8,340 bases of DNA, from assembly GCA_031257795.1 (NCBI GenBank), contig JAIRNW010000017.1, forward strand, positions 1 to 8,340. The letters run 5' to 3'. Source of the stretch: Holosporales bacterium (GTDB taxonomy: Bacteria > Pseudomonadota > Alphaproteobacteria > BNTO01). A model generated the notes under the pieces. The model worked only from the letters and a program-made list of their open reading frames with translations. It did not search any database and was not told where the DNA came from. Below are positions 1-5,625 of the stretch, in pieces. Every line of letters begins with the position of its first letter. The first letter of the stretch is position 1. The translations under genes were made by a program, and so were the position numbers.

Positions 1-1060
1 ACGGCATGTTCTCGACCAACCCAACAACACCTATCAAATTAACAGGAAGCTTCAGCTGGGCGGCCATCTGCAACGTCGCGAGGACAACGGCGGCGCCGGT
101 CATGTCCTCCTTCATTTCATGCATGTTATTCGACGGCTTGATCGAGATTCCGCCAGAATCAAACGTCACCCCCTTTCCAACGAGGGCAATCGGCGCATCG
201 TCCTGGTGGCCGCCGTGCCATTGGCATATGGCCATGAAGGACTCGTTGGCGCTTCCTTGGCCGACGCTGAGCAAAGCCTCCATCCCCAGCTTTTTCATGT
301 CTTTCTCTTCGAGAATTTCAGTTTTTACGCCAAACCGCTTCAAATCCCTGGCAACTTTGACCATTGCTTCTGGAGATAAAACGTTGGGCGGCTCGGAGGA
401 AAGCTCGCGGGCCAGGTCAACTGCGTCTGCTATAGGCACCAAATCCGAGTAAACCTGCTCCGTGATCCTGTTGTTCGACGACATAATGAACACTTGCCCA
501 AATTCTTTTGCGGCACTGTTATTTTTCGTGATGTATTTCGTAAAAGAGAAGCTGCGTATCCTGAAGCCGAGCGCGATATTAGCAACAATTGTTGGGTCCC
601 AAACCGTTGAAAAATCCAAAACAACATCGGCCATCTGCTGATCCTCTTCCGGAACAATTGTTGGGGCAACCGGCACAGCCGAGAAAGAGGACTGTGTGAA
701 CGAAGGCTCTATCAGCAATGGTGGCTGCTCTCTGGATTGGGCCGAGGAGGCGGGGACGGGAAAGATAGAGGCGGAGGCGGCGGCGAAAATCTTGCCGCCA
801 AGCTCCTGGGCTTCAATTTCTGTGAAATTGGTTTTAGAGACACTGATGACGTGTAGGCATGTGACGCAAGAATCGTCCTCTCTGGAACGCAGGAAAGTGT
901 GGAATGTTGGCGCGCTCGACTGAGAGCTGGTTTTGTATTTGTGCAGAAAATCAATTTCTCCGCGATTTAAGGTGATAAAAGACGACAACGCCCTTCCCTC
1001 GTGTTCTCCAACAACTACGTGGCAAACATTCATTTCAGGATTGGCAAAAGTAATTTTCAT
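1..1060 (-). CDS. pepA: Leucyl aminopeptidase PepA, 3' end outside the window
   Basis: Cytosolic M17 metallopeptidase that removes N-terminal residues from peptides in protein turnover. The minus strand is open from the ATG at 1060 to the window edge, giving 353 residues. The N-terminal domain is weakly conserved. It is followed by RELSSEPPNVLSPEA, an MKKLGMEALLSVGQGSANES stretch, and the catalytic core. By comparison with E. coli PepA, metal ligands are K296 and D301 in VGKGVTFDSGG and D319 in MKEDMTGAA; K308 in SIKPS is the catalytic lysine. The NTDAEGR motif must lie beyond the edge. The numbering runs 26 residues ahead of E. coli, explained by an Ala/Ser/Pro-rich linker at about residues 92-143. 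No strong Shine-Dalgarno precedes the ATG, but the N-terminus and reading frame support this start. Family assignment is very secure. Confidence 0.95.
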   Translation of the reverse strand, partial: MKITFANPEMNVCHVVVGEHEGRALSSFITLNRGEIDFLHKYKTSSQSSAPTFHTFLRSREDDSCVTCLHVISVSKTNFTEIEAQELGGKIFAAASASIFPVPASSAQSREQPPLLIEPSFTQSSFSAVPVAPTIVPEEDQQMADVVLDFSTVWDPTIVANIALGFRIRSFSFTKYITKNNSAAKEFGQVFIMSSNNRITEQVYSDLVPIADAVDLARELSSEPPNVLSPEAMVKVARDLKRFGVKTEILEEKDMKKLGMEALLSVGQGSANESFMAICQWHGGHQDDAPIALVGKGVTFDSGGISIKPSNNMHEMKEDMTGAAVVLATLQMAAQLKLPVNLIGVVGLVENMP

Positions 1061-1096
1061 TTGGGACACACCACACTGATTCTTCTCATGAGAGTG

Positions 1097-1126
1097 ATTA
1101 TAAATGAGTTGCCTTGCAACAGTCTA
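1097..1126 (-). promoter_or_regulatory. Candidate sigma-70-type promoter for pepA
   Basis: On the minus strand a perfect TATAAT (1097-1102) lies 18 bp downstream of TAGACT (1121-1126), which matches four of six positions of TTGACA. Transcription would begin near 1090 and leave a leader of about 30 nt before the pepA ATG. The spacer holds a small inverted repeat, GTTGC-ctt-GCAAC (1108-1120), which could be an operator. A 10-bp palindrome, TCTCATGAGA, sits at the expected start. The promoter is judged by eye only. Confidence 0.45.
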
Positions 1127-1249
1127 TACTCATCTCAGCTGATGTTCGGGAAATTTTTCTAAGCGAAGCAAGGCGTTGCGCGCCTAAAAAATCCTGTATT
1201 TCAGCTTGAAAATGTATATACCTTGTCACAAAAAGAACAGGGAGACTTC

Positions 1250-1300
1250 ATGAAAAAAATGCAGCAAAATCTCGGGGGTTTAGGCGCTGGGCAGGCTTAG
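1250..1300 (+). other. Tiny ORF (16 codons) stopping at the edge of repeat copy A
   Basis: ATG at 1250 is preceded by AGGGAG (1239-1244) at 5 nt spacing. It encodes MKKMQQNLGGLGAGQA and ends with TAG at 1298-1300, the three bases directly before the left arm of copy A. It could be the stub of a gene displaced by the repeat, or chance. I do not recognise the peptide. The rest of 1127-1300 shows only a 5-bp hairpin (AGGCG ... CGCCT, about 1180-1194) and no other gene. Confidence 0.2.
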
Positions 1301-1437
1301 AACCAGTGGACATAATGATTTAAATTGGTCTTTTCTGCATCGAATCCGGTTCAAAATTCATGTACGTTTAGGACACTCCGCTTCTGCGCTCCGTTTCTCC
1401 TGAAAAATCCTCAATTTGAATCTTATGTCCACAGGTT
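1301..1437 (-). repeat. Palindromic element copy A (arm type 1)
   Basis: Arms at 1301-1327 and 1412-1437 pair as AACCxGTGGACATAA ... TTATGTCCACAGGTT, continuing to AAATTG/CAATTT, with a few mismatches and one extra base on the left. Between them, read on the minus strand, is the shared core: CAGGAGAAACGGAGCGCAG, AAGCGGAG, then ACGTAC and ACCGGAT. Arm type and core are shared with copy B at 5252-5391; this copy has decayed more. Its right arm supplies the last codons and the TAA stop of the neighbouring GrpB-GNAT gene. Confidence 0.85.
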
Positions 1438-2322
1438 CTCATACTTGTGCTCGTTAGCCCATTTAACAATTACACCGCGAAAATAGTCATCGCACTCCGG
1501 CTGTGTGTTTTTGAATATACACACCCTGGCCTCCTGTTCGCCAACTGGAACTACACTTGAAGCATCCAATGATGCGCTTGTAGATGGACCAAGCATTATG
1601 TGAGCATACCCGATAATCTCCACCCCGCGGTACAATAAAAAATGCTCGAATTCCGACGTATCTAGATCGTCATACGGATCAGCGGTTCCAAGCCGTTCGA
1701 AATGTTTGCGGCGGAAGTCTTTCACCACCTCCCACTCGGCATCAGCAATGCATTTCAAAACACGCAGGCGATTGAAGCCCGTTTTTTTCAAAACATCGCA
1801 AATGAAATCCCTTTTTTTCAGGGTATAAAGCGGAAAGCCGAGGCGCCCCACTCGCTGCTCAGCGTTGCCTTCTTGCAGGATTTTCATTTTGAGGGCGGCA
1901 TACTCTGCGCGTGCTTCCTGATGTGCGCGCAAATAATCACGAAACTTAATGTTCAGCTCAATTTCCGGATGATCTTCCTCAAAAAACACGTGCAAGTTGA
2001 CACTTGTGCCATCTCTTTTTGTAAAGCCACATTTCAGGGGAATATTCCACTCTCCCTGGTGCACATAGCCAATTCGCTCCAGACTTGCTATGGCGTTGGC
2101 CCTGTGTTTCGCAACAGCAATAATATCGATTATTGGTTTGGCGGAAAGTTGCGGAACAGACGTCGAGCCGATGTGATAAACCGCATTACAAGCTGATTCT
2201 GAAGGTTCCGCAAAAAGCTCATCGCCTTTGAGGGCCTCCCTAATTACCCTCTCTTCCTCTTTAAACATCTCCGGCCAAGATGCATCATACGGAACCACTT
2301 CTATTGTTGTTTTGTTACACAC
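1423..2322 (-). CDS. GrpB-family nucleotidyltransferase-fold protein fused to a truncated GNAT domain
   Basis: Two-domain protein of 299 residues from the GTG at 2322. The first domain (about residues 5-175) is GrpB/UPF0157-like, with IEVVPYDASWPEMF, then HIGSTSVP and AKPIIDI (the nucleotidyltransferase-fold signature), NLHVF and FRDYLRAHQEARAEYAALK. Its substrate is unknown. The second part (from about residue 185) resembles a GNAT acetyltransferase: FEHFLLYRGVEIIGYAHIML, then RVCIF ... YFRGVIVKWANEHKYENLW. It stops where acetyl-CoA-binding and C-terminal strands would follow, and the final ENLWT plus TAA lie in copy A. The GNAT half is therefore probably cut short. The frame opens upstream to a TTG at 2421, but those 33 residues match nothing in the family; the GTG has GGGAG nine bases upstream. 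GrpB assignment is strong, GNAT good. Confidence 0.85.
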   Translation of the reverse strand: MCNKTTIEVVPYDASWPEMFKEEERVIREALKGDELFAEPSESACNAVYHIGSTSVPQLSAKPIIDIIAVAKHRANAIASLERIGYVHQGEWNIPLKCGFTKRDGTSVNLHVFFEEDHPEIELNIKFRDYLRAHQEARAEYAALKMKILQEGNAEQRVGRLGFPLYTLKKRDFICDVLKKTGFNRLRVLKCIADAEWEVVKDFRRKHFERLGTADPYDDLDTSEFEHFLLYRGVEIIGYAHIMLGPSTSASLDASSVVPVGEQEARVCIFKNTQPECDDYFRGVIVKWANEHKYENLWT

Positions 2323-2465
2323 TTCTCCAAGCTCCCAACCAAAATCCGTTTTTACTGGGCGTTGACTCGGTTTTTGTAAACACAATCTTCTGAAGCACTT
2401 CTTCCTATATCTACTGCCCAATTCTTACATATACTTTATTATATACACCGCATTGTAAAACAGCA

Positions 2466-2579
2466 AGAATTAGTTAAAATAGCAATAATTGTGAAACACA
2501 AAATGTGGTGTAACCTGTACTCCCTTCCATGGTAACTTCTGGGATCTTCGATTTGTTCAAGTAGATCCAATAATAGCAT
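2466..2579 (-). pseudogene. ISAs1-family transposase remnant (N-terminus only)
   Basis: The minus strand from ATG 2579 reads MLLLDLLEQIEDPRSYHGRE, then YRLHHIL and IIAILTNS. This is the N-terminal DDE_Tnp_1-associated (H-repeat) domain of ISAs1 transposases and aligns with the better preserved copy at the right end of the window (LLDIFKLVEDPRDSYGREYR). Homology ends after about 38 codons; the frame runs on through unrelated residues to a stop at 2439. The DDE catalytic domain is absent, so it cannot transpose. The two copies differ clearly, so they are separate insertions rather than one recent duplication. Confidence 0.75.
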
Positions 2580-2628
2580 GCGGCACCTCGTTGCAAATGA
2601 AAAATAACCATGCGCGTTATAGACATTT

Positions 2629-2712
2629 TTACTTCGATACAATATGAAATATTTCTACGTCGGGGTCCTGAACGTCAATGGTCTTTTTCGAAATATCGAT
2701 TCCAACAATCAT
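2629..2712 (-). pseudogene. IS110-family transposase remnant (start only)
   Basis: A perfect AGGAGG (2718-2723) stands 5 nt before the ATG at 2712 (a second ATG is at 2715). The product begins MIVGIDISKKTIDV, the typical RuvC-like opening of IS110/IS1111 transposases, including the first catalytic Asp. It stops after 27 residues at TAA 2629-2631, and ISAs1 remnant sequence begins about 50 bp further on. The rest of the transposase is missing. The surviving translation start could still yield a short peptide. Confidence 0.65.
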
Positions 2713-2766
2713 CATAACCTCCTACAATGAACATGTTTTGGTGACCATAGTCGTAAAACACACAAT

Positions 2767-2910
2767 GGACCTCTTTCGAAACCTTCAAAATCAGAATTTT
2801 GGGAAGGAGACACGGAGCACAGAAGCGGAGCGTACTTAGATGTACCTGAGCATTCGAGCCCCGGATCGACGTACCCAAAAACTGATTTTGAAGAGTTTGG
2901 AAAGAGGTCC
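2767..2910 (+). repeat. Palindromic element copy C (arm type 2)
   Basis: Arms of about 37 bp at 2767-2803 and 2874-2910 pair as GGACCTCTTTC ... CTTCAAAATCAG ... TTTTGGG against the reverse complement, with a few mismatches. The core reads on the plus strand: AAGGAGACACGGAGCACAG, AAGCGGAGC, GTAC-ttagat-GTAC, GAGCATTCGAGC, CCGGATC. From the left end, 93 bp match copy D with only two differences. The element is flanked by AAT on both sides (2764-2766 and 2911-2913), a possible 3-bp target duplication. ORFs running through it are repeat sequence, not genes. Confidence 0.88.
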
Positions 2911-3115
2911 AATCTTGCGATGTTTAAGTGTCGCAGTTGTAACATGCCGTTCGGTCTTCAAAAAACTCGGCGGAGGTGGTAATGTTCGTCACTCATTTGT
3001 TAATGCTGCCCACAGTACGGCCTCTCTCCGCTGCGTAACGGGAACACGTTTATCGTGTTTCCGTAGTTTAAAGATTATGACCCACAGTTCACTTGTGATT
3101 GGCTGTAGGTCTCAC
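2911..3115. other. Noncoding stretch between copy C and the NuoC-like gene
   Basis: No recognisable gene. A 20-codon ORF at 2920-2982 (plus) encodes MFKCRSCNMPFGLQKTRRRW with a CxxC pair that looks zinc-ribbon-like, but it has no ribosome binding site and no continuing homology. It may be a fragment of a lost gene. Two hairpins lie further right and are listed separately. The stretch is probably the leader of the gene at 3130 plus debris. Confidence 0.4.
3039..3063 (+). promoter_or_regulatory. Strong hairpin upstream of the NuoC-like gene
   Basis: CGGGAACACG (3039-3048) pairs with CGTGTTTCCG (3054-3063) around a 5-nt loop. All ten pairs form, one of them G-T. There is no T-run afterwards (TAGTTTAAAG follows), so it is not a standard intrinsic terminator. 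It could be a leader structure or a remnant of another repeat. Confidence 0.35.
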
Positions 3116-3121
3116 AAGGAG
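3092..3121 (+). promoter_or_regulatory. Ribosome binding site with an overlapping inverted repeat
   Basis: AAGGAG (3116-3121) stands 8 nt before the ATG at 3130 and fixes that start. CTTGTGA (3092-3098) is complementary to TCACAAG (3112-3118), so a 7-bp hairpin with a 13-nt loop would cover the first half of the Shine-Dalgarno. This could damp translation; that is inference. Confidence 0.5.
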
Positions 3122-3129
3122 CTTGATCC

Positions 3130-3546
3130 ATGCCGTATCGTACACAAAGCGCCATAGCGATTTATGCGAAAATACAGCAAGTAACAGGATTTGAGTTCGA
3201 TGAAATAGACGAGACGCTGGCTACGCTGTACGTTCCATCTCACCAACTAATTCGCGTGTTGACGATTTTGTTTCATAATGTTGAACTATCGTATAGACGA
3301 TTGGTAGATATAGTTGTGGTGGATTTGCTGTGCGGAGAGAAGCAATTAGAAATAAACTACATAATAATGAGCGGAAATTACGACCTGCGCTTAAATGTTT
3401 GCATTAAAGTAAATGAAGGAGCTTTTGTAAACAGCGTCGAAAGCCTATACGCCGGGGCACATTACAGAGAATGCAAAATAGCCAACGACTTTGAGCTAAG
3501 TTTCAATAACGGTTCTGGGTTGCGTAATATTTGGGAAACGCTCTGA
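3130..3546 (+). CDS. Diverged, short NuoC-like protein (complex I 30-kDa subunit family)
   Basis: A 138-residue ORF that aligns by eye along the complex I 30-kDa domain: TLYVPSHQLIRVLTIL, LSYRRLVDIVVVDLL (family: LRFDQLVDVTAVDY), EKQLEINYIIMSGNYDLRLN (family: RFEVVYNLLSLKYNKRIR), CIKVNEGAFVNSVESLYAGA (family: VKV..EG..V.SVT.LFPGA). The hallmark W-Y/F-ERE-x-W/Y-D-M-F/Y-G is degraded to HYRECKIANDFE, and the protein stops at GLRNIWETL where family members carry DLRRIL plus a further 50 or more residues. No nuoB or nuoD is adjacent. The AAGGAG before the ATG and a hairpin after the stop suggest a once genuine, possibly still expressed gene. It may be a decaying nuoC duplicate or a repurposed paralogue. 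Homology is moderately sure, function is not. Confidence 0.65.
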   Translation: MPYRTQSAIAIYAKIQQVTGFEFDEIDETLATLYVPSHQLIRVLTILFHNVELSYRRLVDIVVVDLLCGEKQLEINYIIMSGNYDLRLNVCIKVNEGAFVNSVESLYAGAHYRECKIANDFELSFNNGSGLRNIWETL

Positions 3547-3582
3547 GGTGGGGCGCTGAAGCGCCGCACCAAGCAAGTTTTT
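3547..3582 (+). terminator. Hairpin terminator candidate after the NuoC-like gene
   Basis: The stem begins on the base after the TGA stop: GGTG (3547-3550), one G-G mismatch, GGCGC (3552-3556), a TGAA loop, then GCGCC and CACC (to 3570). A T5 run follows at 3578-3582 after 7 nt. The spacer is longer than in ideal intrinsic terminators. The remaining gap to 3726 is AT-rich, with a small TCTATA-aatc-TATAGA hairpin (3671-3686) and nothing else I can name. Confidence 0.6.
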
Positions 3583-3726
3583 GTGGCTTGATTATTCCAC
3601 TGTGCAGAAATAAAAAAGACCAAGCAAGAGTCTGTTTATAAAAAACAAACGATATGTAGATCCCGCCGCATCTATAAATCTATAGAAACACAAATAAAGC
3701 CGGAGCGTCTAAAAGCAGTGTCTAAT

Positions 3727-4989
3727 CTATTCTGCAGCGGCCCTCTGCAACCGATCATTAATCGCAACGCCCAATCCGCTCATCGGAATTGGTGCAACGT
3801 TGATTGCGTCGTATTTTGTTGGGTCATCCAGTGCAAACAGCATACTAAACAAATTGCTCGCGGCCTCTTTTAAATCACCGCAACGGCTCAGATTGTGTTG
3901 TCCGTAATCGCACAACGCGAAACCGAGAAACGCTGTTCTGGGATTATCTGGAGGAGTGGTCACATTGATTTTTAGCGGTAAGCGCGGCGAATAATGCTTT
4001 TTCATCATACCAGGCGCCTTAATTCCAGTGGAGGGAGACTTCTGCCACTCTTCATCAGATGTAGCCTGAACGCCGCGATCGCGCGCGCTCCCCTCCTTTG
4101 AATCAAACAAACGCGGCGCATATCCGAGCACATGTGCGATCTCCGGCAAAGACGTCCCCCCCACGCGCAGAATGCACTCCTCTTCCCCAGACATATCCAC
4201 AATCGTCGATTCGAGCCCGAAATCGCACTGCCCCCCGTCCACAATCAGCGGAATCTTGTCTTTGAAGGCCGCGCGGACCATCGCCGCATTCGTTGAGCTC
4301 ACCTGCTGAAATACATTCGCACTCGGCGCCGAAAGCGGCTTCGCGTAATTGCGCAAAATTTCGTTTGTTATGGTGTGATTAGGCACGCGGATACCGACAG
4401 TGCTTAGGCCGCTCGTAGACAATGGCGAGATCTTATATATACCCAGCTCCCGAAAGTCTGTGGGTTCGTGGATCCGGTGCTCGGCTCGAGTAGTACGTTG
4501 AGTACAGTTCTTCGCCTGTGCGACGTGTCTCCTGCCCACAATTCTTTCAGTAACTTGGTATACGTCACAATCGCTTTGTGGGTTCGTGGATTCGGTGCTC
4601 GGCTTGAGCAGTACGTTTGAGTCCGGCTCTACACCTGCGCTCCGTGTTTCCTCCCCACAAAGCGATTGTGACGGTCTATAGCGGCAATCCGCGATTTTCA
4701 GACGTACAACGATAGTGAGAGGTCTGTGCGACGGATGGTTCGGTCTCCAAAAGGCCGTGGCGAGGTCGATCGCTTTTTGCGGGAAAACGCCGATCAGCAG
4801 CGCCGTCTCTAGGTCGGCAACGTGCGCGATTAGCGGATTGAATGACGGGCGCCGCTTGAGCTCGTAAATCGTGGCGATCGCTCGGTCGTTCGCGGAATCC
4901 GCGGCCAGGCCATACACGGTTTCCGTTGGGACAGCCACAACGCCGCCATCCCGCAATATCATGCACGCTTGTTCAACTATATCTTGCAT
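3727..4989 (-). CDS. sua5: L-threonylcarbamoyladenylate synthase, long Sua5 form, with an 80-residue repeat-encoded insert
   Basis: Makes threonylcarbamoyl-AMP from Thr, bicarbonate and ATP, the first step of the tRNA t6A37 modification, in the cytosol. The YrdC domain shows PTETVYGLAADS (residues 21-32), KRRPSFNPLIAHV (45-57), PLTIV (90-94), VGIRVPNH (198-205), SAPSAN (220-225) and FGLESTIVD (257-265). The Sua5 linker and C-terminal domain follow: APGMMKKHYSP (325-335), then GFALCDYG and GLGVAINDRLQRAA. Total is 420 residues; without residues 105-184 it is 340, normal for long Sua5. Those 80 residues are translated from two adjacent palindromic elements in the loop between PLTIVVRLK and SPLSTSGLSTVGIR, with TAT codons at both junctions. 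FWRPNHPSHRPLT also has a few residues more than the usual FWPGPLT. Start ATG 4989 fits the family; its ribosome binding site is weak. All main motifs remain, so activity is plausible. Confidence 0.93.
   Translation of the reverse strand: MQDIVEQACMILRDGGVVAVPTETVYGLAADSANDRAIATIYELKRRPSFNPLIAHVADLETALLIGVFPQKAIDLATAFWRPNHPSHRPLTIVVRLKIADCRYRPSQSLCGEETRSAGVEPDSNVLLKPSTESTNPQSDCDVYQVTERIVGRRHVAQAKNCTQRTTRAEHRIHEPTDFRELGIYKISPLSTSGLSTVGIRVPNHTITNEILRNYAKPLSAPSANVFQQVSSTNAAMVRAAFKDKIPLIVDGGQCDFGLESTIVDMSGEEECILRVGGTSLPEIAHVLGYAPRLFDSKEGSARDRGVQATSDEEWQKSPSTGIKAPGMMKKHYSPRLPLKINVTTPPDNPRTAFLGFALCDYGQHNLSRCGDLKEAASNLFSMLFALDDPTKYDAINVAPIPMSGLGVAINDRLQRAAAE
4438..4562 (-). repeat. Palindromic element copy E1 inside sua5 (arm type 3)
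   Basis: Imperfect arms begin TATACC at each end (4438-4443 and 4557-4562) and include GAAAG and TGTGGG. The core reads on the minus strand: CAGGAGACACGTCGCACAG, CGAAGAAC, TGTACTCAACGTAC, GAGCCGAGCACCGGATCC. It is translated without a stop as VGRRHVAQAKN ... RAEHRIHEPT. The arms pair less well than those of E2, suggesting an older insertion. It abuts E2 with no bases between. Confidence 0.82.
4563..4673 (-). repeat. Palindromic element copy E2 inside sua5 (arm type 4)
   Basis: Perfect 20-bp arms, CGTCACAATCGCTTTGTGGG at 4563-4582 and its reverse complement at 4654-4673. The core on the minus strand is GAGGAAACACGGAGCGCAG, then CAAACGTACTG, AAGCCGAGCACCGAATCC and ACGAACCCACA. It is read in a different frame from E1 (CGEETRSAGVEPD ... 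KPSTESTNPQS), yet also without a stop. The combined insert between the two TAT codons is 240 bp, a multiple of three. Confidence 0.88.
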
Positions 4990-5251
4990 TTGCCACTAAA
5001 TTAAAGGTGATAGGAGACCGGCGGGTTGGTGAGCCTGCAGTACTATATCAGTAGTATTTTCCTGATTTTATACTGTTTGTTCGTTTATAAAACAAATTTC
5101 TTGTTTCCTAAAACGTTCCCTCCTTACTGCGTTTTTACAGAAATTAACGAAAGAGCAGAGCTATTTGTTCCTACCGGAAGTGGAGCTCGCTGCATATGTG
5201 CTCACAAACAATGACGCACATGATACGATAGGACAAGCGCCAATAGCTAAG
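4990..5251. other. Intergenic region upstream of sua5, with one weak ORF
   Basis: No recognisable gene. A plus-strand ORF from TTG 5026 to 5214 would give 62 residues with a hydrophobic stretch (YYISSIFLILYCLFVY) and has GGAG at 5013-5016, 9 nt upstream. There is no homology I can name, so I do not call it. AAACAA-atttc-TTGTTT (about 5092-5108) forms a small hairpin. TTTAAT on the minus strand near 5000 is a poor -10 candidate for sua5. Confidence 0.3.
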
Positions 5252-5391
5252 AACCTGTTTACATAAGATTTAAATTGGTCTTTTCTGCGTTAAATCCGGT
5301 GCTCGAATGCCCACGTACCAACAAGTACGCTGCGCTTCTACGCTCCGTTTCTCCTGAAAAATACTCAATTTAAATCTTATGTAAACAGGTT
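5252..5391 (-). repeat. Palindromic element copy B (arm type 1), intact
   Basis: Perfect 26-bp inverted arms at 5252-5277 (AACCTGTTTACATAAG through AAATTG) and 5366-5391. Just inside, the stem continues as CTTTTCTGC against GCAGAAAAG when compared with the core ends. The core on the minus strand is CAGGAGAAACGGAGCGTAG, AAGCGCAGC, GTAC-ttgttg-GTAC, GGCATTCGAGCACCGGAT. At 140 bp it is the best preserved copy and serves as the reference for copy A. It lies in the noncoding gap between the divergent genes sua5 and uvrC. Confidence 0.9.
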
Positions 5392-5625
5392 TTAACTATA
5401 ACGTACTTTGTACCAAAAATTCAGACCAGTGGGAAGGTCGCGGTTTTTTGTGGCGACTATCCGACAACTCGCGAACGTTTTGTGACTTGGCAGCTTGCAA
5501 ACTTTTGGTGACTGGGTGTACACAAATCACGTACAGTGAATGTGTTTGGGAATGGTTGTCGCAGCGCTGCTCGCGGCTGTCGTACAATCCAACTTTCCCT
5601 TAAAAACATACTGGTGCGGCAAAAA
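5392..5625. other. Leader region upstream of uvrC
   Basis: No gene recognised. The uvrC frame is open back to an ATG at 5536, but those 30 extra residues do not resemble UvrC. TACAAT at 5583-5588 is a possible -10 box, though I find no -35 at proper spacing. A GTGTACAC palindrome lies at about 5516-5523. The uvrC promoter is not located with confidence. Confidence 0.3.

Noticed and set aside
6..452. Plus-strand ORF of 148 codons
   Set aside because: It is the complement of the well-supported pepA frame; its residues match nothing, while the minus strand shows the PepA catalytic motifs.
2840..3157. Plus-strand ORF of 105 codons
   Set aside because: Its first part is repeat copy C and the remainder shows no homology; it overlaps the NuoC-like start, which has a proper ribosome binding site.
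5026..5214. Possible small membrane protein
   Set aside because: TTG start, AT-rich composition that favours hydrophobic codons, and no homology; kept only as a note on the intergenic region.
5536..5625. Upstream extension of UvrC by 30 residues
   Set aside because: The added residues do not resemble UvrC and no ribosome binding site is evident; homology begins after the ATG at 5626.
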